Shown here in pieces: positions 48,579-58,629 of a DNA stretch of 64,000 nucleotides (within the stretch, counting starts at the first letter, position 1; every line of letters starts with the position of its first letter). Source of the DNA: Sesamum alatum (taxonomy: Eukaryota > Streptophyta > Magnoliopsida > Lamiales > Pedaliaceae). Location: positions 43,198,873 through 43,262,872 of the forward strand of contig JACGWO010000003.1 of NCBI GenBank assembly GCA_034509735.1, in the 5' to 3' direction. The position numbers were made by a program, and so were the translations under genes. The notes under the pieces were generated by a model that was given only the letters and a program-made list of their open reading frames with translations, was not told the DNA's origin and searched no databases.

Positions 48579-49640
48579 AAATTTCAAATTATTCTAATAT
48601 TAGATTGATATGAAATTAACATTAGTAATTGAAAACTTCATTTTAATATAGACTATAGTGCAAATGAAAATTTTACTTATCGAATTATTAAATTATTATT
48701 TCATAATTTCTAACAACTTTTTTATTTTTATTTCACACTTCTCCGACCTTGGAGTATTAGAGGAGGAGTCGCGAAAAAGCTAATGGGGGGATAAAATGCA
48801 AAATTGTAGAACTCAAGGGGCAAATTGAAATTTGGCGTTTTCTACATAAATACTATTGGCATGAATGATTACTTAATAGTAAATTGAAATTGAAGTGAAA
48901 TGAAATTCAGATGAATTTGAAATGCTCCACTATAAATCCAATCATCATTTCTTAGTGGGAAAACAAAAGCCTTTTGATTTATTTTTTCTTCCTATGTTGA
49001 CCAAATACAAAGACAATTGTTTTGTTCACCAAAAATGTTGACTTTGATGAATGATTGGGCCTCCGAATTGGGCCTTCTTTAAGATTCTTGGAGCGAGCAT
49101 TGGGCCCATAAAATTGGGGGCCCGATCCAAATCTACCCTGTTTGGGACGGGTTTGGTAGTAGTTTTGGCGGGGTTGGGGTTGGGGTTGGGGCAGATCCAT
49201 TAGGTTTGGACTCGGCTGGGTCCGGGTCGTGATATGGGTTTCATTCTGGACCTAATTCGGACCTGATATGTCTCATATTATATATATACTAGTCGACGTG
49301 GCACGCTGTCCCTGCGTGCATATAATAAATAATATTTCATACTTTAAAATATATTATAACACACTTCCAAAAAAAAAAAAAAGAGAGAGAAAGAAATAAA
49401 GAAAGAAAAGAAACTAACTTAGGGATATTATTGACATAACAAATAATTGGTGTCGCGGTGTAAATAACCGCCTTTTGTGAGTGAAAACGGTGTTTTCTTT
49501 ATAGATTAGTATGGATATATATATATATATATTTATTACTTATATGTACTACATTATAAATAAAAAGATTATGGTGTTATGTGTAAATTTTTAAACAATT
49601 TTGTATATATCCAACTTTATATAAGAAATGAAAAAAAAAT
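48579..49640. other. Intergenic DNA with a G-rich repeat patch
   Basis: 49050-49260 is GC-rich and reads as repeated 'gggcc' and 'gggtt' motifs. It includes a perfect run of G4 tracts at 49170-49191. Around 49290-49330 is a 'gtggcacgctgtccctgcg' segment of repeat type, then AT-rich DNA. The minus-strand frame at 48979-49200 is low-complexity. Confidence 0.45.
49170..49191 (+). repeat. G-quadruplex-type tract, (GGGGTT)3GGGG
   Basis: Four runs of four G separated by TT. It is not the plant telomere repeat (TTTAGGG). Such tracts can fold into a G-quadruplex. Confidence 0.85.
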
Positions 49641-49644
49641 TGAA

Positions 49645-50300
49645 TATATTATTTGTATGCTACAGTTAATTTTAGATAATAAAAAAATAAAATTTAGTTG
49701 AGTATATACTTTGACTTATGCAATTCATTTTAGATTGAAAACTATGTTAAAGTAATTAAATCTAAATTGATATTACTTATTAAATAAATAAAATATTAGT
49801 TGAATGTATTGTTTGTATTATATATTTCATTGTAGATCGTAAATGGTATTACTTAATGAGAAAAATAATAATTTAGATGAACGTATTCTTTGTGTTATTT
49901 AATTCATTTTAGATTGAAAACTATGTTAAGTTATATAAATTAAAACTGATATTACTTATTAAAAAAATAAAATATTAGTTGAATTTATTCTATGTATTAT
50001 ATAGTTCATTGTAGATTGTAAACTGATATTACTTAAAGAGAAAATTAATAATTTAGATGGACATATTCTTTGTGTTATATAATTCATTTTAGACTGAAAG
50101 CTATTTGAAAGTATTTAAATATAAACTGATATTATTTATTAAGAAAATAAAATATTAGTTGAATGAATTCTTTGTATTATATAATTTATTGTACATTGTA
50201 AAATGATATGACTAAATGAGAAAATTAATAATTTATATATTCTTTATATTATTCAATTTCTTTTAGGTTGAAAATTATGTTAAGGTATTACTTATTGAAA
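49645..50300 (+). repeat. AT-rich tandem array, about 180-bp period built of 90-bp halves
   Basis: 'aaaatattagttgaat' recurs at about 49790, 49970 and 50150 (spacing 179-180). Between these, a related half unit 'aatttagatg.ac.tattctt' followed by 'attcattttagattgaaa' repeats with the same period. Non-coding. Confidence 0.75.
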
Positions 50301-50625
50301 ATCATTTTTATTAAAATTATCTATCTAAAATGATGCTATTTTTAGTACATATTTTGAGACAATTATATAAGATACAAAATTAAGAATCAAATCAAATAGT
50401 AACTTTTCTAATTTCAACTTTAATTTTATTAATTATTCGATTAATTCATCATTAATAATTTTTTAAAATTTAATATTAACTAATATTTTTAAATTCATCT
50501 CACTCCAGTCTAATTTAACCATTAACAATTTAACTTATTAATCATTAGTTCATCTAATTTCATTCAAGTCTTCAATCTAATTAAATTACCAATTTAACTC
50601 TAATTAGTAATTATTAATTAAAAAT

Positions 50626-51413
50626 GGTAAATCTCATTTTTTTGTGGTCCAGTTCAATTTTGGTTAATTCATTATAAAAATCTCAATTTTAGTACAATAT
50701 CTTTTGATTTGTTTCAATTTTGATCCCAACATAAAAATTGACGAAAATCATTAACTGCCATTAAAAGAAGGCATGCGCCTATCACATGATGCGTGTTTGG
50801 GCATGGAATGACAGAAAAAATGGTGGAGGATAAAAAAATTGGGCTTCGTCCACCATTTTCTTTCTTCAAATCAACCCAAATTCAGCTTTATTTTTGAAAA
50901 TACAGAGTCAACAAGTGATTTGACTTCTACAATTATAACTCTAATGTGTTATTGTGATAAGAAAGCATATTTAAGAACCTCATGGACGAGCTCCAATCCG
51001 AAAAGAAGATTTTATGGTTATAATAGTATTGCTAGAGGGTGTATTTTTTGTGTGTGTGAAGACCCACCAATGTGCACAAGGACGAAGAAAATCATATCTG
51101 GGCTTTTTCGCAAGTTGAACAAAATAGAAGAAGATATGTCTGAAATGAGTAAGAAAGAGGTGGATGAACCCTAATTTTTTATTTTCCTCTTTTTCTGTCA
51201 TTCCATGTATTTATGTTCCTCCGAAATACATATCATGTCAGAGTCACGATGACTCCTATTAACGGCAATTAACAATTTTTATCAATTTTTTACATTAGGA
51301 ACAAAAATTGAGATAAATCAAAAGGTATTATTGTGAAATTAAATTTTTTGTAATAATTAAAACCAAAATTGAACGGTCCCCAATATTTGGGAAAAAGAAA
51401 ATGAGATTTACCC
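50626..51413 (+). mobile_element. TIR element carrying a GRF zinc-finger ORF
   Basis: Inverted arms of about 140-150 bp: 'ggtaaatctcattttt', 'tcaattttggtt', 'cttttgatttgtttcaattt' and 'aactgccattaa' on the left. On the right are 'ttaacggcaattaac', 'gagataaatcaaaaggtatt', 'aaccaaaattgaac' and 'aaaatgagatttaccc'. The 480 bp between holds the GRF reading frame. Target duplication is weak. It ends right before the POP5 leader. Confidence 0.75.
50944..51174 (+). pseudogene. Decayed zf-GRF protein ORF inside a TIR element
   Basis: GRF-type zinc fingers bind nucleic acid; small plant proteins with this domain are numerous and often uncharacterised. The frame has the domain order: CYC at the start, 'SWTSSNPKRRFYG', then 'GCIFCVCEDPPMC' and a charged helix 'IISGLFRKLNKIEED'. 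The expected third Cys after 'RRFYG' is Tyr and the conserved Trp of the 'FFxW' segment is Cys, so the zinc site is damaged. The first ATG in frame (50944) lies directly before the domain; the open frame extends upstream to 50839 without an ATG. It is a captured or hitch-hiking gene, probably non-functional. Confidence 0.65.
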
Positions 51414-52139
51414 TAATTCGACAAACTTCAGCAGAACAAAACCCTCAAGTCTGTCGAGAAGGCGTTAGTCACGCCTCGGTCTCACTCTCACGACTCGCAC
51501 GCCGCCGCCGCACGGCACGCCTCTAGGGTCTCGGGTTCGGGCAGACCCGCGCCAGACCCGCCCCGTTGCCATATCTAAACTGTCACATGAAACCCTCTTG
51601 TATGAAACAAACAAGCTGCAGGAGCGTTATCCATTCGCCTTCTCTGTCGCCGGTGATTCTTGGGTAATCGATGTCTTATTTTTATTTTGATTTTCAGCTA
51701 ACTCAATGGTTTTGCAGTTATAAAGGCTGTCGTTGAATTCGTTTTCAGCTCATTTAGTGTATGAATATCTGTATGTTTTTTTTGTTTTTATTGTGTGGAT
51801 TGTTTGACGAATTCCGATGATGAATGCCCATAATTGCAAGTGCCGTATGACACCTCGTTGAAGCAACGAGGTGTTTGATTTGATTTTTGCTCGGGTTTCT
51901 GAGGATTTGCGCTAATGTTGTTGTTTGGGTGTGAATTTTATTAGAGAAAGGCTGAATTTTTTTCAGATTTAATTTGAAGTAATTTATACCAAAGTGTACT
52001 TGACAAGTGATTCTGTGGTCTTTTCATGTTTTAGCAGTAACATTAAGATTTGGTTGGTCGGGTGAATGTATGAGTATGTGAATCATGTTTATTCTGTTGC
52101 TTCATTAACATTTGGGCTAATGCATGAAGGTGAAACACC
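51414..52139 (+). other. POP5 promoter, 5' leader and leader intron
   Basis: A GC-rich leader (51440-51665) contains CG-rich runs ('cacgccgccgccgcacgg') and an apparent donor 'ttgg|gtaatc' near 51663. A leader intron with T-rich sequence runs to an acceptor shortly before the ATG at 52140. Confidence 0.55.
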
Positions 52140-53242
52140 ATGGTAGGCTTTAAGAATAGATACCTGGTGATGGAGGTTTTTGTGGATCCTAATAAAGATT
52201 TTTCGCTGGATGAACCCGTTATAATCACCCAATTCAATTTATCTAAAGCCATCAAAGATAGCATTCTCACAAACTTTGGGGAATGTGGTCTAGCCTCGTC
52301 TACGAATTCGTTTCAAGGTGAGATTTCTTACATTATGTGCTTCTACCTCGTTATTTGTCAGTTTGGTGTTGCAAATAATATACTGGCATGCCATTCAGCT
52401 CATCATCTCTATCCCTGCATGTTTTGTGGTATTGCAGTGAAGTATGTGAATCCAATAACAAAAGTCTGCATTTTTAGAACTTCAAGAGAGGAGTATCAAA
52501 AAGTGTGGGCTGCGATTACCATGGTTAGGAGTATAGGAAACTGTCCTGTGGTTTTCAACCTTCTTGACCTTAGTGGTAAGTCATATAACTCCGTTGCTTC
52601 TTTTTCTTTGGTGTATTGGTTGGTCTGTTATAAGCTCTTTGAATCCAGGTTGTCCTTGTAAAATTGCAAGTTCCACATACTCTGGTTAATGTGATAGTTT
52701 TCGGTGTTGATGAGATCACTTTTTCAGCCTCAGTTTTTTCTCATGATGGTATCCATCCTATGGTAGTTTTACTAACCTGGCTAATAAGCGGGAAAAGGTT
52801 TTACTGCATGTCGTATGTCTCCTGTTAATTCCACGTTAGCAGAAGTTCACGTATTCCGTATTTGGATGTTCATATGATTTGGATTGTCTTTGTACCTAAA
52901 AAAATTACACACTGAGAGAAGTTTTTAACTCCTATATGCTGAAGGGAAAATACTTCTCATAATATCCTGAAAATCTGATGACCAACAAATTGGTCTGAGT
53001 GGTATGTCTTTGTGCGCAATATGCTACATTTACCTGCATTATATGTTTTCGAAGAGAAAAGAACCTTATCTTATCCAATTTAATCTCTGTTAGGAAGTAT
53101 CAAGGCCTGCAAAAAAGCAGCTCTCAAGTGTGATGAGTCAAAGTTTGAACAGTACAAACTATCGGCTGGGGAACGCCTACCAGCTGATGCCGACCAGCGC
53201 ATGCAAAATTGCCTCGAGAAGATCAAAGCCTTGGAGCACTAA
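52140..53242 (+). CDS. POP5: Ribonuclease P/MRP protein subunit POP5
   Basis: Protein subunit of RNase P and RNase MRP, which trim tRNA 5' ends and pre-rRNA in the nucleus. Three exons: 52140-52317, 52438-52575 and 53094-53242, with GT..AG borders and conserved phase 1 at both introns, give 154 residues, the normal size. Recognisable features: 'MVGFKNRYLVMEV' at the start (the 'KxRYLLxE' motif of POP5), 'VKYVNPITKVCIFRTSREEYQKVWAAIT', 'CPVVFNLLDLSGSIKACKKAAL' and a C-terminal helix ending 'MQNCLEKIKALEH'. No damage. Confidence 0.93.
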
Positions 53243-53775
53243 TACTAAGTGTACAGTTTGATAAATGGGAGGTTTAGCAATAGTATTTTTGCGTTACATT
53301 ATTTACTCTTCTTTGAACATCTTCCTGCCACAATTCTTTGGTGTAGTGTTGATGTCCACCCTTTTGGCTGCGCTCATTGGGATTGATTTTGTAACCAATA
53401 GGAAAGACGAAAGGAATTTTTGCGGCATGTTTTTGCAGATGGAGAAACATACATACTTATGTTGCACAATCCAGAAGCCGATTATGACATCCTTAGCTGA
53501 ATATAGAATGAAAAATTAGCGGCTTTTATAGATAAAATATAGTATAGTAACTTGGTTTATTGACAGGGCTTAAATTATTAGCGGTTCAGAAGGCCGGCCT
53601 GTATACAGTTGGACAGCCTGACCTTGTAATGACACTATGATCATCCCACAGACCATACTTGCCTGATTGCCTTTCTTACTGGACAATTAATGATAAAATC
53701 CCCTGTTATGCAATTACATTAATGGAACAGGAAGGAGGCTTTCACCAAACTGCAGGGCATGAAATTTGTAAGCCG
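53243..53775 (+). other. 3' flank of POP5
   Basis: Probable 3' UTR followed by intergenic DNA. The frame at 53265-53519 is open but has no recognisable product. Confidence 0.4.
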
Positions 53776-54453
53776 TTATCTTACCAGGCACGTTGAGGAC
53801 CAACGTGCACGTCGCTGACCAAACCTATCATGGCACTTCAACAACCATTGTGAATAAACCGCTGTCAGTTGGAGCACTGCTATTGATTTGTCTCCAAGTT
53901 CCGGCATTATCATAAAATGGTGCAAATGCTCATTTGACTCTTGGAGGTGGAAATAGAGTTTGCACATAAGGTAACTTTCCTATGACATTTTTATCAAGAT
54001 CCAAGTGCATAATACGGGCAAAAGGATGATTTTCCATGAGAGAAGTGCGTTGTTATTATATAAACTGTAAATGGCTCTAAACAGAGTTTCCAAGATTGAG
54101 TCTTTGAGTCGATCTGACAATATCATAAAGCACTAGAAGGAGGCCTCTCAGCACCCCCTAACGTAGACAATCAATCTTGTAATGAGGTGATTTGAAGGAT
54201 GAAATGCTAAGTTGAGCCCCAGAACATTTTCTGGTCATTATTCGTAAGACTGAATTTTTTTGATTGCTTAGTGGTGGGGTTGGTAAACATAGTAATCCTT
54301 CCGGGGATGATGCAACAGCAACCCATTGCAAGAAGTCAAGATTTTGCAACCCATTGCAGGCATCTGAGAAAGATTTCTATCAACATGCCGGTCGGTCATT
54401 CCAGGTGATCCTATTCCTGCCTGTAACTGAGGAAAAGCAAAAACTAAACTCAT
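53776..54453 (-). pseudogene. Broken F-box protein pseudogene (C-terminal half)
   Basis: Three minus-strand pieces, in order and in different frames, resemble plant F-box proteins and the intact neighbour: 'ILTSCNGLLLHHPRKDYYVY' (about 54370-54290), 'ISSFKSPHYKI' (about 54205-54170) and 'LQLTAVYSQWLLKCH' (about 53870-53825). The neighbour has 'YNPTTKLSRRIP', 'FDPLKSLHYKIICIW' and 'LQSDYSQWSLRYH' at the corresponding places. The N-terminal F-box motif is not seen. Frameshifts and lost segments mark it as dead. Confidence 0.65.
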
Positions 54454-54750
54454 TTTGCAACGAATATCGTCCTAAACAAATGCCGCAATGTGTTCCAAAA
54501 CAAGGTATTGTATAATGCTAGAATAAAGCAGACTACAGCTGAACTGAGATCATATAAGTAAGATTAAAGCTTAACGTCAACTGTCATCTTACATAACAAA
54601 TAACAAGTCTGACTAACCTTGGATTCGATGCAACCAAAGGCCAAGCCTTTGTCATAATATAAGAATTGGGATAAAAATATGCATACTGCAAACAGCTCAG
54701 ATGCTGATTATGGATGGTTCATTCAGATAAAGAGGTAAGGGTCGTCAATT

Positions 54751-55851
54751 TCAAGCAGGAGCTAGAGTCTCAATGAATTGAAAAGTGGACTGAGAAGCAA
54801 ATTGAATACGATTCTCCTGGTGAAATGCCTCCTCTGTAAAATTGATAAGCTCTTTTACACTCTTGTCTTGTAAGTTGTAAGCCATAATCTTGCCCGGCTC
54901 ATGAACAACTAACGTGATATCTTCTTCGCTGTCTCCCCTAATCATACTCAGTACGGATAGTGGCCCAGAAGCTCTTTCAAGATCAATATGATACCTTAAT
55001 GACCACTGAGAATAATCACTTTGAAGTTCAAACACCATTATCGATTTCTCTTCCCGAAAATGTGTAATATAATGCAGATAGCCATTGGATTCTACATAGT
55101 GGTCGACAAAATTCTCTCTTCCGGTGTCCCCTGGAAGCATAACTCCTGGATGTTCTCTAATAGCTCTCACGTGAAGATCGAAAAAGATCCCACGCCAATG
55201 AATCCCGCCTTCCCAGTATATCCCATGATCAAAATGCACATACGGCGGAGCCAAAAATGGTTCTCCACAAAGCTCCCAAGTGCTAGTTTCCGACTCATAC
55301 ACCTCAATCTGACACCTACGCCACCGGCTCCGCCACAAACTAGATGATCTCCTTGTGGTAGCCCAGATGCAAATGATCTTATAATGAAGTGATTTTAGAG
55401 GATCAAATGCCAAGTTGAGACCCAAAATGCATCTGTACTTGTTGTCCTGGCGAAGTGGAATCCTTCTGGAAAGCTTAGTGGTGGGATTATAAAGATAGCA
55501 ATCTTCCAGGGGATTCTCGTGAATACGGGATTGAAGCAAAAACAGACCATTTGAAAAGCTCCGGATTGTTGGTTCAATAAGAGTAGGACAGAAATGATAT
55601 GGTACCCATTTTTCAGGATGTAGGTTGCATTGCAGGTAAAAATAGTCTGATGTTTCTGCAAGGCAGAGGAGGAGGGACGATTCTGGTGCCAAACAACGGT
55701 AGTGATGCAGAGTGTGTTGACGAGAAAAATGATCACTGGAGATTAAAGACAGCCACCTTTTGCATACCAGTTTGAATCTGACCAGGGATTTTGCTGGCAG
55801 CCAGAGGAAGATCTCTGTCAACAAATCGTTGCTGTCGGCGATCATCATCAT
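54751..55851 (-). CDS. F-box protein (F-box with associated kelch/interaction-type C-terminus)
   Basis: F-box proteins select substrates for SCF ubiquitin ligases through SKP1. From the ATG at 55851 the ORF encodes 366 residues. The F-box is at about residues 8-48 ('DLLTEIFLWLPAKSLVRFKL' then 'VCKRWLSLISSDHFSRQH'). The remainder is a Trp/Tyr-rich beta-type domain with 'YLYNPTTKLSRRIPLRQ', 'FDPLKSLHYKIICIW' and 'FELQSDYSQWSLRYHIDLE', as in At5g07610-like proteins. An in-frame upstream ATG (56028) would add 59 hydrophobic residues; I prefer the later start because the F-box normally sits at the N-terminus. Target unknown. Confidence 0.8.
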   Translation of the reverse strand: MMMIADSNDLLTEIFLWLPAKSLVRFKLVCKRWLSLISSDHFSRQHTLHHYRCLAPESSLLLCLAETSDYFYLQCNLHPEKWVPYHFCPTLIEPTIRSFSNGLFLLQSRIHENPLEDCYLYNPTTKLSRRIPLRQDNKYRCILGLNLAFDPLKSLHYKIICIWATTRRSSSLWRSRWRRCQIEVYESETSTWELCGEPFLAPPYVHFDHGIYWEGGIHWRGIFFDLHVRAIREHPGVMLPGDTGRENFVDHYVESNGYLHYITHFREEKSIMVFELQSDYSQWSLRYHIDLERASGPLSVLSMIRGDSEEDITLVVHEPGKIMAYNLQDKSVKELINFTEEAFHQENRIQFASQSTFQFIETLAPA

Positions 55852-56945
55852 CTGCAGAATAGTGGGATTATTTTGCAGTGCAATTGTAAACAGGGGATAC
55901 CCTGTAATTGATGATTTTAACACAAAGGGGTTTAGAGAACTGATATATAGAGAACTTGCAAAGCAATTGATGAATATACAACAAACAAGATGAACCAACG
56001 GAGAAAGAAGACATGGATATAAGTCCATACGGGCATATGGTCAACAAGAATTTCACTTCACAGGCAGCCACTCATTGTGCTTAAATATAATTTCCTGAAC
56101 TAAATGAATCAAGAAAAACGTGGAAATAAATTATGGAATAATTTCTGATTTGATATAGAAGTTGACAACAGAAACCCATCAGATATGTTTGGTATTCCCC
56201 AGTCAAAATATGTTGAAAAGAACAACAATTTCACATTTTAAATTGTAGCTAAGGCCGTCGGTGAGTGAAATATTCTGATCATCAACAATAAAAGTTAGAT
56301 GGAAAAGTAAGTAAAACTTAAAAAGAATTAACGAAATATTCTAATCAACAACTGAAAATGTAAAAAAGCAAAAGAAGAAAGGCTCTATCTATCTGAGTCA
56401 AAACTGAAAACACCAGAATACAGTCGCACATAGTAATAGATCTGAAACACCACAATTACGCATAAAGGATTGCACACACACACCCGAATCGTGCAACACT
56501 ATATGTCTAACAAATGTATGAGATAACACAACATAGCGATACAGATGAGGCGTATGAATAAGTGTAAGTAACATACAGCCGTCGCCGGCGAAAATAAACA
56601 CCGTTGAGTCGATTAAAGTTTGCCGTGAGATGCCTCCAGTCCAGTTCTGGCCGATCGGCGGCCGCCGCCGCCAGTAACTAAGAATTCAAAGCCAAAAGCG
56701 AGAAAATGCAGCAGGGCTTGAATTCTAGTGAAAGATGAATGGCTTGAAATTTATGATTGATAAATCTTCCTAAGCCGCAAAGAATATTGAGGGCCGTACT
56801 CTCGAGATATTTTGAAGAACAGCTCTTTCATTATAAGTAGTAATCCGAAATGTGCTGTAAAGTTGACTTCTTCCTCAATTATCACGTTTCATAGTTTGGC
56901 TTTAAATAAATAAAATAAAATCATAGTTCGTTAGATTTATTTATG
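55852..56945 (-). other. Upstream region of the F-box gene
   Basis: A GC-rich patch at 56575-56690 ('cggcggccgccgccgcc' on plus) looks like a leader exon on the minus strand, probably joined to the coding exon by a leader intron. No TATA box was assigned. Confidence 0.4.
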
Positions 56946-57350
56946 GGGTCAATTACAATTTACAACGAATTCTCCCGTGATTTTTGATATAATTATTGAT
57001 ATTTTTTTATTTTTTTAAAAAATATAAATATATTTTCTGAAGTTTATAATCGTCTAATAAATAATTTATTTCCATCTATTTTATAGGTGAACTGACCAAA
57101 ATGTCTTTATACAAATTGAATTATTTTTTAAAAATAATTTTAAAATTTTTCGGACTAAATAAACAGAGAAGCATAATGTAATTTGACTCGGCTGATATTT
57201 CTATAATTTAAAAAAAAATCAAGGGCAAAATAAATAATTACAGGCCTTTGGTTAAACATTACAAATTTTAGAGGTGTATTTGTAATTTTTAAAAAATGAG
57301 GGAATATTCATAATTATACCAAATCTCGTAGAGGTCATTGTAATTCACCC
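56946..57350 (+). mobile_element. MITE family 1 copy, diverged
   Basis: Starts 'gggtcaattacaatttac' and ends 'gtaattcaccc', with the central 'aggtgaactgaccaaaatg'. The flanks are a poor match. Confidence 0.75.
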
Positions 57351-58114
57351 TTAAAGTAATAAAAGAATAAAGATTATTTTTTGGAAATATTTTTTTTTTT
57401 TAAATTAACAGGAAATGATATATGTAGATGAAGTTATGTGCTTTATGGAAACTAGTCCTCAAAATTTACTATATAAATATATTTTAAAGAGTTTTTAACA
57501 TGTGATACTAATTTACATATAAAATCCCTATATATGAACTTATAAAACAAAATAATTAATAATAAAAATATATTAAAAATAAAGAAAAGGTTTTCATACC
57601 TTGAATACTTGAAAATTCTCTTTGGTTGTATACATGGAAAAATATCGAAATCAATGCAGTCAGTTTATTATTGCAATCGATTAATGCACAAAAATTGACA
57701 TTCCATCAATAATAAATATGTTAAAATTACATAAATTTAATTAAATCAAGCTATTAAAATGATATGACTACATATAAATCTGGCTGAAATGGCAAGAAAA
57801 TAATGCCAATACCACCTTCATTTCCCTCCGATAAGTATGGTGGTTTTCTAACCATCAAAACTACATTTGACCACACATAAGTGGTTTTTAATCCCACAAT
57901 TAACGGTTGAAACGGCATCGGGACTAAAGGCATGGTGTGGTAGGTGTCAATTGTCAGCAGGTTTTCCCGAAAAGTTTGATCCTTTATTTTAATTAACTCA
58001 CGAGGAAATAAAATAAAGGGATACGTAATACCTTGTGAACTTGCATTATTGAGTTAATAAAACTATCAGGTTTGACAATTTTGCTGAATTTAGAGCGTTA
58101 TAATTGAGCTCAAC
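57351..58114. other. AT-rich intergenic DNA
   Basis: No gene. 57790-58000 is less AT-rich and may be an unclassified repeat. Confidence 0.4.
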
Positions 58115-58565
58115 TAGGGTTGTAAACGAGAGGAACTCGACTCGGGTTTGGCAAAAAATTTAGGCTCGACCTCGAGCTTATTCAAAATTTTTTAATTAAT
58201 AATTAAAATTAAAATTAAAATAATAATTATTTTAACATATTTTGTAATATGTTATTAAAACATATTATAAATTAAAATATATTATAAATATTCTTTTATT
58301 AACTTGATGTACTATTACAGGTGTAGTTAAATGTATAAAAATATTAAAAAATAGAAAAAAGTTCGTGAGTTAGCTCACGAGCTTGCGAACAACAATATGT
58401 AGGCTCCAACTCGGCTCTTCAAGGAGCTTGAGCTTGAGTTGAGATTAGGTCGAGCCAGCCGCGAGCTTTCGAACTCGGCTCATCAAGAAGCTCGAGCTTG
58501 AATTGAGCTTTGGTCGGGCTACCTCGCCAAGCTCGCGAGTTGGCTTGACTCATCTGCCACCCCTA
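58115..58565. mobile_element. hAT-like non-autonomous element rich in GAGCT motifs
   Basis: Begins 'tagggttgtaaacgag' and ends 'catctgccacccct', near-complementary termini like the widespread plant elements of this kind. The interior is crowded with 'cgagctt', 'gctcgag' and 'aagctcg'. An 8-bp target duplication was not found. Confidence 0.5.
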
Positions 58566-58598
58566 CTCTGTCTTAAGGCATCCTTCATCATCATCCTC

Positions 58599-58624
58599 AT
58601 ATTATTATTATTATTATTATTAAA
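58599..58624. repeat. (ATT)n microsatellite
   Basis: About eight ATT units, marking the broken end of the neighbouring copia gag fragment. Confidence 0.9.
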
Positions 58625-58629
58625 ACCCA

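Noticed and set aside
53265..53519. 84-residue ORF downstream of POP5
   Set aside because: Likely 3' UTR; hydrophobic stretch only, no family resemblance.
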